A DNA stretch of 64,000 nucleotides. Source: Pseudomonadota bacterium (GTDB taxonomy: Bacteria; Pseudomonadota; Alphaproteobacteria; Rhizobiales; Xanthobacteraceae). A program made the translations under genes and the position numbers. Location: positions 186,001 to 250,000 of the forward strand of contig JAEWHP010000012.1 in NCBI GenBank assembly GCA_023387735.1, given 5' to 3'. Shown here piece after piece: positions 16,560 through 24,546 of this stretch. The notes under the pieces were generated by a model. That model did not search any database. It was not told the DNA's origin and saw nothing but the letters and a program-made list of their open reading frames with translations. The number at the start of each line of letters is the position of its first letter. Positions within the stretch are counted from its first letter, which is position 1.

Positions 16560-17160
16560 GAGCATGGGAGTGATCGTGATGGTGGTGATCGTGGTCGCAA
16601 TGCTCGTCGTGATGATGGTGATCGTGGCCACTGCCGTGATCGTGATCGCCGTGGTGGTGATGCCCGTGGTGATCGTGGTGGGCGTGATCGTGCGCGCCAT
16701 GACCATGCGCGTGATTTTCCGGCGCATGGCTAGCCGCATAGGCGCCGCCCTCGGGGTCGAACGGCGCCTCGATCTCGATGACCCGCGCGCCGAGCCCCTT
16801 CACCATCGCCTCAATGACGTGATCGCGGCGGATGCGCAGGCCCTTCGGCATGATCTGCGTCGGCAGGTGGCGGTTACCGAGATGCCAGGCGACGCGGACC
16901 AGATGCAGCGGATCGGCGCCGCGGATCTCGACCAGCGGCTCGGCGGCGGCCACCACCTCGATCAGCCGGCCATCCTCCAGCACCAGCGCATCGCCTCCGC
17001 GCAGCGCAACGGCGTTTTCGAGATCGAGCAGGAATTCCAGCCCGCGCGTCCCCGTCATCGCCATCCGCCGCCGATGCCGGTCGTCGAAATCGAGCACGAC
17101 GGTATCGGCCGCGGCGTGTGTCCAGCGATGCTGTCCGAGGACTTGGGTCGCGCGGATCAT
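16546..17160 (-). CDS. ureE: Urease nickel metallochaperone UreE with long His-rich tail
   Basis: A 204-residue protein. The N-terminal and central UreE domains cover about residues 1-145 (LEFLLDLENAVALRGGDALV, then LHLVRVAWHLGNRHLPTQI). The last 55 or so residues are His/Asp/Gly-rich (HDHAHHDHHGHHHHGDHD and similar), a nickel-binding and storage tail. It hands nickel to UreG. It starts 3 bases after the stop of the neighbouring ABM-domain gene, so translation is probably coupled. Confidence 0.96.
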   Translation of the reverse strand: MIRATQVLGQHRWTHAAADTVVLDFDDRHRRRMAMTGTRGLEFLLDLENAVALRGGDALVLEDGRLIEVVAAAEPLVEIRGADPLHLVRVAWHLGNRHLPTQIMPKGLRIRRDHVIEAMVKGLGARVIEIEAPFDPEGGAYAASHAPENHAHGHGAHDHAHHDHHGHHHHGDHDHGSGHDHHHHDEHCDHDHHHHDHSHAHDHK

Positions 17161-17163
17161 GGA

Positions 17164-17463
17164 TCAGAACTTCTCCACCTTGCCGTCGCTGATAATCTCG
17201 ATCACCGTCGGCGCGGTCTTCATCTGCGCGGAATATTCCCGCCACACCTTCATGTGCGGCGCACGGCCGTGCGCGTTGAGGTCGTCGCGGGTCTCCCAGC
17301 GCTCCACCACCACATACAGGTTGGGATTGTTCACGCTGACATGGCCCTCATAGGACAGGCAGCCCTTCTCCTTGAGCGTCTCGGCGATGCAGGCCTTGTG
17401 CCCCTTGATGAAGTCGTCCTTGTTTTCCGGCTTCATCGGCGTGGTGGCGATAACGTAGATCAT
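17164..17463 (-). CDS. ABM-domain (putative quinol monooxygenase) protein, copy 2
   Basis: A 99-residue protein with the antibiotic-biosynthesis-monooxygenase ferredoxin-like fold: MIYVIATTPMKPENKDDFIK at the start, YVVVERWETRDDLNAHGRAP in the middle, and a conserved His after the second strand. YgiN-type members oxidise quinols; others are unassigned. It is about 45 percent identical by eye to the next gene upstream (17491-17790), indicating tandem duplication. It sits between ureC and ureE in the urea unit and abuts ureE. The link with urea metabolism is unexplained. Confidence 0.85.
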   Translation of the reverse strand: MIYVIATTPMKPENKDDFIKGHKACIAETLKEKGCLSYEGHVSVNNPNLYVVVERWETRDDLNAHGRAPHMKVWREYSAQMKTAPTVIEIISDGKVEKF

Positions 17464-17490
17464 GCGTTGTGCTCCCGTTGGTTCTTCTTG

Positions 17491-17790
17491 TTAGCGAGTT
17501 TCTACCTTTTCGGGCGTGATGTATTCGATCTTCGGCGGCGCCGTCATGCATTTCACTGCGACACGGCCGAACGCCTTCATATGCTCGGCGGTCCGATGCG
17601 GCCCCAGCGCTTCCATGTTTTCCCACTGCTCGACGAACACCATCTTCGATGGGTCAGTGACGCTCTCATGCAGATCATAGGCGATGTTGCCCGGCTCTTT
17701 CCGGGTTTCCTTGATGCAGGCGGTAGCCGCGGCGATGAAATCGGCGCGGGTTTCGGGCTTGATGGTCAGCGTGGCAACGACGTAAATCAC
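17491..17790 (-). CDS. ABM-domain (putative quinol monooxygenase) protein, copy 1
   Basis: A 99-residue paralogue of the following gene: same length and same start (MIYVVATLTIKPETRADFIA), with MVFVEQWENMEALGPHRTAE at the equivalent position. It lies 48 bases after the ureC stop in the same direction, so it belongs to the urease transcript. YgiN/ABM proteins are dimeric, cytoplasmic and cofactor-free; no substrate can be inferred. The presence of two copies suggests either a heterodimer or diverged substrates. Confidence 0.85.
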   Translation of the reverse strand: MIYVVATLTIKPETRADFIAAATACIKETRKEPGNIAYDLHESVTDPSKMVFVEQWENMEALGPHRTAEHMKAFGRVAVKCMTAPPKIEYITPEKVETR

Positions 17791-17838
17791 GGAAATTCCT
17801 CCCGGTTCTTGTTCTGGACTTGAGATACCGGGGCGGTT

Positions 17839-19554
17839 TTAGAACATGAAATAGCGCTGCGCCAGCGGCAGGACCTCGGCCGGCGCGCAGGTCAGAAGCT
17901 CGCCGTCTGCGCGCACCTCATAGGTCTCGGCATCGACCTCGATCCTGGGGGTGGCGCCGTTGTGGATCATGCTCTTCTTGGAGATGCCGCCGCGGGTGTT
18001 CTTCACGGGGTAAAGCTTTTTGGATATTCCGAGCTTCCTCGCCAGCGCGCCCGTGATGGCGGCCTTCGAGGTGAACACCACGGACGACGCGGTCAGCGAC
18101 TTGCCGTAGGCGGCAAACATCGGCTGGTAGTGCACGGGCTGCGGCGTCGGGATCGAGGCGTTCGGATCGCCCATCGGCGCCGCCACGATCGAGCCGCCCT
18201 TGATGATGCAGTCGGGCTTCACGCCGAAGAACGCCGGCGACCACAGCACGAGGTCAGCCAGCTTGCCCTTCTCCACCGACCCGATCAGCTTCGAGACGCC
18301 ATGCGCGATCGAAGGGTTGATGGTGTATTTGGCGATGTAGCGCTTGACGCGGAAATTGTCGTTGTCGTTGCCCTTGTCTTCCGGCAGAGCGCCGCGCTGC
18401 TTCTTCATCTTGTCGGCGGTCTGCCAGGTGCGGATGATGACCTCGCCGAGACGTCCCATCGCCTGCGAGTCCGACGACATCATCGAGAGCGCGCCGAGAT
18501 CGTGCAGGATGTCTTCGGCCGCGATGGTCTCTTTCCGGATGCGGCTTTCGGCAAACGCGAGATCTTCCGCAATCGAGGGATCGAGGTGGTGGCACACCAT
18601 CAACATGTCCAGATGCTCGTCGATGGTGTTGCGTGTGAACGGCCGCGTCGGGTTGGTGGAGGACGGCAGCACGTTCTTCAGGCCAGCGATCTTGATGATG
18701 TCAGGCGCGTGGCCGCCGCCGGCGCCCTCGGTATGGAACGCGTGGATGGTGCGGCCCTTGAACGCCTTGACCGTATCCTCGACGAAGCCGGATTCGTTCA
18801 GCGTGTCCGAATGCAGCATCACCTGGACGTCGTAGTCATCAGCGACCGCGAGGCAGTTGTCGATCGCGGCCGGCGTGGTGCCCCAGTCCTCGTGCAGTTT
18901 CAGCGCGCAAGCGCCGGCCTTGATCATCTCGACAAGCGCGGCGGGACGCGCCGCGTTACCCTTGCCGGATATGCCGAGATTGACCGGAAAGGCGTCGAAC
19001 GACTGGATCATCCGGCCCATGTGCCAGGGGCCCGGCGTACATGTGGTCGCGAACGTGCCGTGCGACGGCCCGGTGCCGCCGCCGAGCATCGAGGTGACGC
19101 CACTCATCAGCGCGTGCTCGATCTGCTGCGGGCAGATGAAGTGGATGTGGCTGTCGAAACCACCGGCGGTGAGGATCTTGCCCTCACCCGCGATGACATC
19201 GGTGCCGGGACCGATCACGATGGTGACGCCGGGCTGGATATCTGGATTGCCGGCCTTGCCGATCGCCGCGATCATGCCTTCCTTGATGGCGACGTCGGCC
19301 TTGACGATACCCCAATGATCGACGATCAACGCGTTGGTGATGACGGTATCGGCCGCGCCCTGCTTGTTGGTGACCTGCGACTGCCCCATGCCGTCGCGGA
19401 TCACCTTGCCGCCACCGAACTTCACCTCCTCGCCATAGGTTGTGAAATCCTTTTCGACCTCGATGATGAGATCGGTATCGGCCAGCCGCACCCTGTCGCC
19501 GGTGGTGGGTCCGAACATGTCGGCATAGACGGAACGCTTGATTTTCGTGCTCAC
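17839..19554 (-). CDS. ureC: Urease alpha subunit UreC
   Basis: A 571-residue catalytic subunit. Visible are the metal ligands HIHFICPQQ, the carbamylated Lys of ACALKLHEDWG, the substrate-proximal LHSDTLNESG, and the mobile flap MVCHHLDPSIAEDLAFAESR with Cys and His. It hydrolyses urea to ammonia and carbamate. The GTG at 19554 is the start, with AGGAG well placed in front. The longest frame adds 23 codons that belong to the upstream gene. The start overlaps the stop of the HD hydrolase gene (GTGA), so translation is coupled. Confidence 0.97.
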   Translation of the reverse strand: MSTKIKRSVYADMFGPTTGDRVRLADTDLIIEVEKDFTTYGEEVKFGGGKVIRDGMGQSQVTNKQGAADTVITNALIVDHWGIVKADVAIKEGMIAAIGKAGNPDIQPGVTIVIGPGTDVIAGEGKILTAGGFDSHIHFICPQQIEHALMSGVTSMLGGGTGPSHGTFATTCTPGPWHMGRMIQSFDAFPVNLGISGKGNAARPAALVEMIKAGACALKLHEDWGTTPAAIDNCLAVADDYDVQVMLHSDTLNESGFVEDTVKAFKGRTIHAFHTEGAGGGHAPDIIKIAGLKNVLPSSTNPTRPFTRNTIDEHLDMLMVCHHLDPSIAEDLAFAESRIRKETIAAEDILHDLGALSMMSSDSQAMGRLGEVIIRTWQTADKMKKQRGALPEDKGNDNDNFRVKRYIAKYTINPSIAHGVSKLIGSVEKGKLADLVLWSPAFFGVKPDCIIKGGSIVAAPMGDPNASIPTPQPVHYQPMFAAYGKSLTASSVVFTSKAAITGALARKLGISKKLYPVKNTRGGISKKSMIHNGATPRIEVDAETYEVRADGELLTCAPAEVLPLAQRYFMF

Positions 19555-20108
19555 AGTGTACTCCTGGCAAGCTCGGCTGTTTTGTCGAAGGTCCGGTCGA
19601 GCAACGCGTTGACGCCGCGGCATCCCGCGACAACCTGTTCGGCCCAGGCGACGTAGTCGGCGAGATCGTCGCGCTCGGTCTTGCTCGGGTGCGGCAGGAC
19701 GCGCGCACCGACATTGCTGATCTTGTCGGCAATCTTGACAAGCTTGGCGTCCGGCGACTTGTGCGGCGCGTCCTCGATCTGCTTCTGTCGGCGCCGATCC
19801 TTCGGCAGGCTCATGTCGTCGGTCACCTCGGCCACGATATCAGCGACGCGTGTGCCGAACTCTTGCGCAAGCTCCTCACGGGTCGTGTCGGTATCCTCGA
19901 TGGTGTCATGCAGCCAGCCGGCCGCGACGAGTTCGGCATCCGTGCCTGACGTGGCTACAGCGAGCAGGTTCGCGACCTCGGCGAGGTGATTGACGTAAGG
20001 TTCGTTACCACGCCCCTTGCGCGCCATGCCCGAATGGCGCCGCGCGGCGAACTCGGCAGCTCCGGTGACGAGGCAGATGCCCGTCCGCATTTGGCCTGCG
20101 CCGGTCAC
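19551..20108 (-). CDS. HD-domain hydrolase, MESH1/SpoT-type (small alarmone hydrolase-like)
   Basis: A 185-residue single-domain protein with the metal-dependent HD motifs of RelA/SpoT hydrolases in order: AARRHSG near residue 25, a His in YVNHLAEVA, GWLHDTIEDTDTT (the HD and ED motifs), and KIADKISNV near residue 125. There is no synthetase, TGS or ACT domain, so it resembles free-standing MESH1-type enzymes that remove the 3'-pyrophosphate of ppGpp, or of NADPH in animals. It is locked into the urease operon by GTGA overlaps at both ends, with ureB before it and ureC after it. Its substrate is inferred only from the family. It might couple nitrogen status and alarmone level. Confidence 0.85.
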   Translation of the reverse strand: MTGAGQMRTGICLVTGAAEFAARRHSGMARKGRGNEPYVNHLAEVANLLAVATSGTDAELVAAGWLHDTIEDTDTTREELAQEFGTRVADIVAEVTDDMSLPKDRRRQKQIEDAPHKSPDAKLVKIADKISNVGARVLPHPSKTERDDLADYVAWAEQVVAGCRGVNALLDRTFDKTAELARSTL

Positions 20109-20410
20109 AGCTTTCCCTGCACGTCGCCGCGGAAGCCGAAGATGACGCGCTTGCCGGCGAGCGCGACGAGTTGCACGTCGCGGGTCTGGCCGGGCTCGAA
20201 GCGCACCGCGGTGCCAGCGGCGATATCGAGCCGCATGCCTCGGGCCTTCTTGCGATCGAATTTCAGCGCGGGATTGGTTTCGAAGAAATGGTAGTGCGAG
20301 CCCACTTGAATGGGACGGTCGCCGGTGTTGGCGACGGTGAGCGTCACGGTCTTGCGGCCGGCATTGAGCTCGATCTCGCCGTCCTTGATGAAGAGTTCGC
20401 CGGGAATCAT
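20105..20410 (-). CDS. ureB: Urease beta subunit UreB
   Basis: A 101-residue structural subunit starting MIPGELFIKDGEIELNAGRK with the conserved VGSHYHFFETNPAL segment. It assembles with UreA and UreC into the apo-urease. Its stop overlaps the GTG start of the HD hydrolase. It is separated from ureA by a palindromic repeat of about 115 bases. Confidence 0.97.
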   Translation of the reverse strand: MIPGELFIKDGEIELNAGRKTVTLTVANTGDRPIQVGSHYHFFETNPALKFDRKKARGMRLDIAAGTAVRFEPGQTRDVQLVALAGKRVIFGFRGDVQGKL

Positions 20411-20424
20411 CTATGTTCCTCCTC

Positions 20425-20539
20425 CGTCATTCCGGGGCGATGCGAAAGCATCGAACCCGGAATCTCGATCAACAACTTCTGGATTCTCAGATGTGCAATT
20501 GCACATCATAGTTCACGCTTCGCGTGCCCCGGAATGACG
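20425..20539. repeat. Palindromic intergenic repeat, family B
   Basis: It starts CGTCATTCCGGGGCGATGCG and ends GTGCCCCGGAATGACG, with inner GAACCCGGAATCTCG. The same ends recur at 50262-50358 and 60709-60789. It lies between ureA and ureB inside the operon. Confidence 0.82.
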
Positions 20540-20544
20540 ATGAA

Positions 20545-20847
20545 TTAGCGGATCGGCTCATGCACGGTGACGAGCTTGGTGCCATCGGGGAATGTCGCCT
20601 CGACCTGGATGTCGTGGATCATCTCCGCGATGCCGTCCATGCACTGGGCGCGGGTAATGACCTGCGCGCCTGACTGCATCAGTTCGGCGACGGTACGGCC
20701 GTCGCGGGCGCCCTCGACGATGAAGTCGGAGATGATGGCGATCGCCTCGGGGTGGTTGAGCTTGACGCCGCGCTCCAGCCTGCGGCGCGCCACCATGGCC
20801 GCCATCGAGATCAAGAGCTTGTCCTTTTCGCGGGGAGACAGATTCAT
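20545..20847 (-). CDS. ureA: Urease gamma subunit UreA
   Basis: A 100-residue structural subunit starting MNLSPREKDKLLISMAAMVA, with the family motifs LNHPEAIAIISDFIVEGARD and GIAEMIHDIQVEATFPDGTK. It begins 41 bases after the ureD stop, so ureD leads the urease part of the unit. Confidence 0.97.
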   Translation of the reverse strand: MNLSPREKDKLLISMAAMVARRRLERGVKLNHPEAIAIISDFIVEGARDGRTVAELMQSGAQVITRAQCMDGIAEMIHDIQVEATFPDGTKLVTVHEPIR

Positions 20848-20887
20848 GCGAGCACTCTGGTAATTTGACCTGGTTGAGCCCCAGCCA

Positions 20888-21724
20888 CTAATTCAGCCAT
20901 AGTCTTGGTAACGCCACGCCGCTGGCGCGGCCGAGCACGGCCATCATATCGGCGCGGAGCCGCGCCGCATCTTGGGCACAGAAGCGCGCCATTGCAAATC
21001 CATTCCAGCAGGAGATGCCGACCTCGCCGCCGAACGATTCCGACACTTCGCGGATCCGCTCCACCACCGCCTCGTCGCCAGGCACGATCAGCGCCGTGCC
21101 GATCGCGACGCCGCCGTCTGCAATGGCCGGCCGCGCCAGCTTCTCGCCGATGTCGCCGTCAAGCCGGACGGTTTCCGCAAACACCAGTCTGCCGCCACGG
21201 CGCAGGCGCCAGCGATCGACGAACTCGCCATGCAGCATCTTCTCGCCCATCGCCGCGCGGCCGAACACCACGATTTCGCAGAGCAGAAGCGAGGCGTCTT
21301 CCGCGAGATCGATGTCGATGCGCCTGACGATCCGTGCCCGGTCGAACAGGATGGTCTCCTGCGGTAACCACGAGAGGTGCGCGCTGCTCCCGGCCTTCAA
21401 GGCGATATTGAGCTGCGCGGCGGGGCCTGGCGCGCGATAGACCTTCTCGGCCGCTGCCGTCGTCAGCGTCAGCCGCGCGCCCTCACCTGCGGCGACCTCA
21501 ATAGCGAAGCGGTCGCCACCGGCGATACCGCCGGCGGTGTTGACGAACACGCCGGACAGCCCCTCCTGCTCGGGAGATGGAAAGCGCACGCGCAGCGAGC
21601 CGGATTCATGCAGCTCGCCACGGCGGGTGACGCCGTCCTGCAAATGCACGCCGAACCGCACCGCGCCCTGGGCCCGGTTGGCCGCGAATGTCGCCGAAGC
21701 TGCGCGCGAAATATCGGTTCGCAT
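20888..21724 (-). CDS. ureD: Urease accessory protein UreD (UreH)
   Basis: A 278-residue beta-rich protein with the UreD pattern: VFVNTAGGIAGGDRFAIEV, then AHLSWLPQETILFDRARI, then LLLCEIVVFGRAAMGE. It binds apo-urease and forms part of the nickel channel with UreF and UreG. The gene starts 33 bases after the urtE stop, so uptake and hydrolysis genes are read as one unit. Confidence 0.95.
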   Translation of the reverse strand: MRTDISRAASATFAANRAQGAVRFGVHLQDGVTRRGELHESGSLRVRFPSPEQEGLSGVFVNTAGGIAGGDRFAIEVAAGEGARLTLTTAAAEKVYRAPGPAAQLNIALKAGSSAHLSWLPQETILFDRARIVRRIDIDLAEDASLLLCEIVVFGRAAMGEKMLHGEFVDRWRLRRGGRLVFAETVRLDGDIGEKLARPAIADGGVAIGTALIVPGDEAVVERIREVSESFGGEVGISCWNGFAMARFCAQDAARLRADMMAVLGRASGVALPRLWLN

Positions 21725-21757
21725 CCGTCCCCCAAACGGCGTTATGACGCCGCGATG

Positions 21758-22453
21758 TCAGAGCGCCATCTGGCGGCTGATCTCGGCGGGATCGAGGCTG
21801 GCGCGGTCGCAGGCATATTTCACCGCGCCGCGGTCCATCACCGCGAAATTGTCGCCGAGCTCGCAGGCAAAGTCGAGATATTGTTCGACCAGCACGATCG
21901 CCATGTTGCCGAGGCTGCGCAGATAGGTGATGGCGCGGCCGATGTCCTTGATGATCGAGGGCTGAATGCCTTCGGTGGGCTCGTCCAGCAGCAGCAGCTT
22001 TGGCCGCATCACCAGCGCTCGACCGATCGCCAGTTGCTGCTGTTGTCCGCCGGAGAGGTCGCCGCCGCGCCGTCCCAGCATCGAGTTCAGCACCGGAAAC
22101 AGCGAGAACACGTCGTCGGGGATATGGCGGTCGTCGCGCTTGAGCGGCCCGAAGCCGGTCTTGAGATTCTCTTCCACTGTCAGAAGCGGAAATATTTCGC
22201 GGCCCTGCGGCACGAAGCCGATGCCGGCCCGTGCCCGCTCGTAGGGCTTGAGACCGGTGATGTCGTTGCCGCCAAGCGTAATCGAACCGCCCGAGATCGG
22301 GTATTGCCCGACCATCGCGCGCAGCAGCGAGGTCTTGCCGACGCCGTTGCGGCCGAGCACGCAGGTCACCTTGCCCGGCTCGGCGGAAAGCGAGACGCCG
22401 CGTAACGCCTGCGCCGCGCCGTAGTAGAGGCTGATGTTATCGACTTTCAGCAT
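21758..22453 (-). CDS. urtE: Urea ABC transporter ATP-binding protein UrtE
   Basis: A 231-residue ATPase of the branched-chain amino acid (LivF) type. Visible are Walker A GRNGVGKTS, the ABC signature LSGGQQQQLAIGRALV and Walker B LLLLDEPTEGI. It works with UrtD to power urea import. A palindromic repeat of about 100 bases separates it from urtD. Confidence 0.95.
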   Translation of the reverse strand: MLKVDNISLYYGAAQALRGVSLSAEPGKVTCVLGRNGVGKTSLLRAMVGQYPISGGSITLGGNDITGLKPYERARAGIGFVPQGREIFPLLTVEENLKTGFGPLKRDDRHIPDDVFSLFPVLNSMLGRRGGDLSGGQQQQLAIGRALVMRPKLLLLDEPTEGIQPSIIKDIGRAITYLRSLGNMAIVLVEQYLDFACELGDNFAVMDRGAVKYACDRASLDPAEISRQMAL

Positions 22454-22481
22454 CTGGCACTTCGCTCCGGCCGAGAGATTT

Positions 22482-22580
22482 CGTCATACCCCGCGAAGGC
22501 AGGGTATCCAGTACGCCGAGCCTCCGCGGTAGAACTCCCCGTCTCGGAGTACTGGATCGTCCGCCTTCGCGGACGATGAC
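22482..22580. repeat. Palindromic intergenic repeat, family D
   Basis: Two arms, each able to fold alone: ATACCC...GGGTAT on the left and ATCGTCCGC...GCGGACGAT on the right. They are linked by CCAGTAC / GTACTGG, which also pair with each other. Differences between the arms are compensatory. It lies between urtD and urtE. Confidence 0.7.
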
Positions 22581-22610
22581 AGCTTTCACCAAGGACCGTC
22601 AGCATTTTCC

Positions 22611-23372
22611 TCATCTTCCCAGATACACTTCGATCACCCGCTCGTTCGACGAGACCTGATCGATGGTCCCTTCCGCCAGCACCGTGCCTTCATGCAGGCA
22701 GGTGACCTTGACGCCGAGTTCGCGCACGAAGGTCATGTCGTGCTCGACGACCATGACCGTCTTTTCCTTGTTGATTTCCTTCAGCAGCTCCGCGGTTTGA
22801 TGCGTCTCGACGTCGGTCATCCCGGCAACCGGCTCGTCGACCAGCAGCAGCTTCGGGTCCTGCGCCAGCAGCATGCCGATTTCCAGCCACTGCTTCTGGC
22901 CGTGCGACAAGCTGCCCGCGAGCCGGTTGCGTGCTTCGGTCAGGCGAATGGTTTCCAGCACGCGGTCGATCCGCTCGGCCTCGTCCCGGCTGCCGCGCCA
23001 GAACAGGGTGCCCTTGACGCTGTGATCGACGTTGAGCGCGAGCAGCAGGTTGTCCTCGATGGTCTGGCTCTCGAACACCGTCGGCTTCTGGAACTTGCGG
23101 CCGATGCCGAGTTCGGCGATGCGGGTCTCGTCCAGCCGCGTCAGGTCGGTCATGCCGTCGAACAGCACCGTGCCCTCGTCCGGCTTGGTCTTGCCGGTGA
23201 TGATGTCCATCATCGTGGTCTTGCCGGCGCCGTTCGGGCCGATGATGGCGCGCATCTCGCCGGGCTCGAGCGTCAGCGACAGATTGTTGATGGCGTGAAA
23301 GCCGTCGAACGAGACATGCACGCCGTCGAGATAGAGCAGCGCGGAAGTGGTCCTTCCCTCCATGACACTCAT
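22611..23372 (-). CDS. urtD: Urea ABC transporter ATP-binding protein UrtD
   Basis: A 253-residue LivG-type ATPase with Walker A GPNGAGKTT, signature LSHGQKQWLEIGMLLA and Walker B LLLVDEPVAGM. The LSHGQKQWLEI variant is characteristic of UrtD. ATG 23372 is preferred: GGAG is spaced 7 bases before it and it lies 4 bases past the urtC stop. The longest frame would start 12 codons earlier inside urtC. Confidence 0.95.
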   Translation of the reverse strand: MSVMEGRTTSALLYLDGVHVSFDGFHAINNLSLTLEPGEMRAIIGPNGAGKTTMMDIITGKTKPDEGTVLFDGMTDLTRLDETRIAELGIGRKFQKPTVFESQTIEDNLLLALNVDHSVKGTLFWRGSRDEAERIDRVLETIRLTEARNRLAGSLSHGQKQWLEIGMLLAQDPKLLLVDEPVAGMTDVETHQTAELLKEINKEKTVMVVEHDMTFVRELGVKVTCLHEGTVLAEGTIDQVSSNERVIEVYLGR

Positions 23373-23376
23373 GCGC

Positions 23377-24546
23377 TCACTCCGCCGGTCTCGGTTCGCC
23401 GACGCCATCTTCGAGCGCCGCGCTTTCGGCGTTCGCCGACGCCTGTTTCGCTTTCCGCGCCTCGCGCCATGCAGTGTATGTGCCGACGATGCCCTTCGGC
23501 AGCAGCAGCGTCACCAGGATGAACAGCGCGCCCAGCATGAACAGCCAGTACGGCGCCAGCGGGCCGGACGTGAAGAACGTCTTGGCGTAGTTGACGACGA
23601 CGGCGCCAAGGGCAGCCCCCACCAGCGTGCCGCGGCCACCGACCGCGACCCAGATCACCGCCTCGATGGAATTGCCCGGCGCGAACTCGGATGGATTGAT
23701 GATGCCGACCTGCGGCACATAGAGCGCGCCTGCAACGCCGGCCATGCAGGCCGACAGCGTGAATACGAACAGCTTGTAGGATTCGACACGGTAGCCAAGG
23801 AACCGGGTGCGCGATTCAGCGTCGCGGATCGCGATCAGCACCTTGCCGAGCTTGGAGGTCACCACCGCCCGGCAGATCAGGAAGGTCACGATCAGCGCGA
23901 GGCAACTGAGCATGAACAACGCGGCGCGGGTACCGTCGGCCTGCACGTTGAAGCCGAGGATATCCTTGAAGTCGGTCAGGCCGTTGTTGCCGCCGAAGCC
24001 GAAATCGTTGCGGAAGAACGCCAGCAGCAGCGCATAGGTCATCGCCTGCGTGATGATCGAGAGATAGACGCCGGTGACGCGCGAACGAAACGCCAGCCAG
24101 CCGAAGCAGAACGCCAACAGCCCCGGCACCACCAGCACCATCAGCGCCGCAAACCAGAACATGTCGAAGCCGTACCAGTACCACGGCAGGCTCGGATAGT
24201 TCAGGAACACCATGAAGTCGGGCAGGATCGGGTTGCCGTAGACGCCGCGGCTGCCGATCTGGCGCATCAGGTACATGCCCATGGCGTAGCCGCCGAGCGC
24301 GAAGAACGCGCCGTGGCCGAGCGAGAGAATGCCGCAATAGCCCCAGATCAGGTCGATCGACAGCGCGAGAATGGCGTAACATGCATATTTGCCGAACAGC
24401 GCGACCAGATAGGTCGGCACCTGAAACATCGAGCCGGCCGGCAGCAGCAGGTTGGACAGCGGGATCAGCACGCCGAGGCCGGCCACCACCAGAATGAAGA
24501 TGGTCGCGGCGCGGTCCAGCGAGCGCGTCAGGAAATGCGGCGTCAT
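23377..24546 (-). CDS. urtC: Urea ABC transporter permease UrtC
   Basis: A 389-residue LivM-type permease with about ten membrane helices and the conserved DLIWGYCGILSLGHGAFFALG and GFNVQADGTRA regions. It pairs with UrtB in the inner membrane. Its start overlaps the urtB stop by 4 bases (ATGA). Confidence 0.95.
   Translation of the reverse strand: MTPHFLTRSLDRAATIFILVVAGLGVLIPLSNLLLPAGSMFQVPTYLVALFGKYACYAILALSIDLIWGYCGILSLGHGAFFALGGYAMGMYLMRQIGSRGVYGNPILPDFMVFLNYPSLPWYWYGFDMFWFAALMVLVVPGLLAFCFGWLAFRSRVTGVYLSIITQAMTYALLLAFFRNDFGFGGNNGLTDFKDILGFNVQADGTRAALFMLSCLALIVTFLICRAVVTSKLGKVLIAIRDAESRTRFLGYRVESYKLFVFTLSACMAGVAGALYVPQVGIINPSEFAPGNSIEAVIWVAVGGRGTLVGAALGAVVVNYAKTFFTSGPLAPYWLFMLGALFILVTLLLPKGIVGTYTAWREARKAKQASANAESAALEDGVGEPRPAE

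Noticed and set aside
16560..16739. 60-residue Thr/Ile-rich extension of UreF
   Set aside because: It is the UreE His-tail read in another frame; UreF family proteins do not have it.
17962..19656. 564-codon plus-strand frame opposite ureC
   Set aside because: Antisense shadow of urease alpha subunit.
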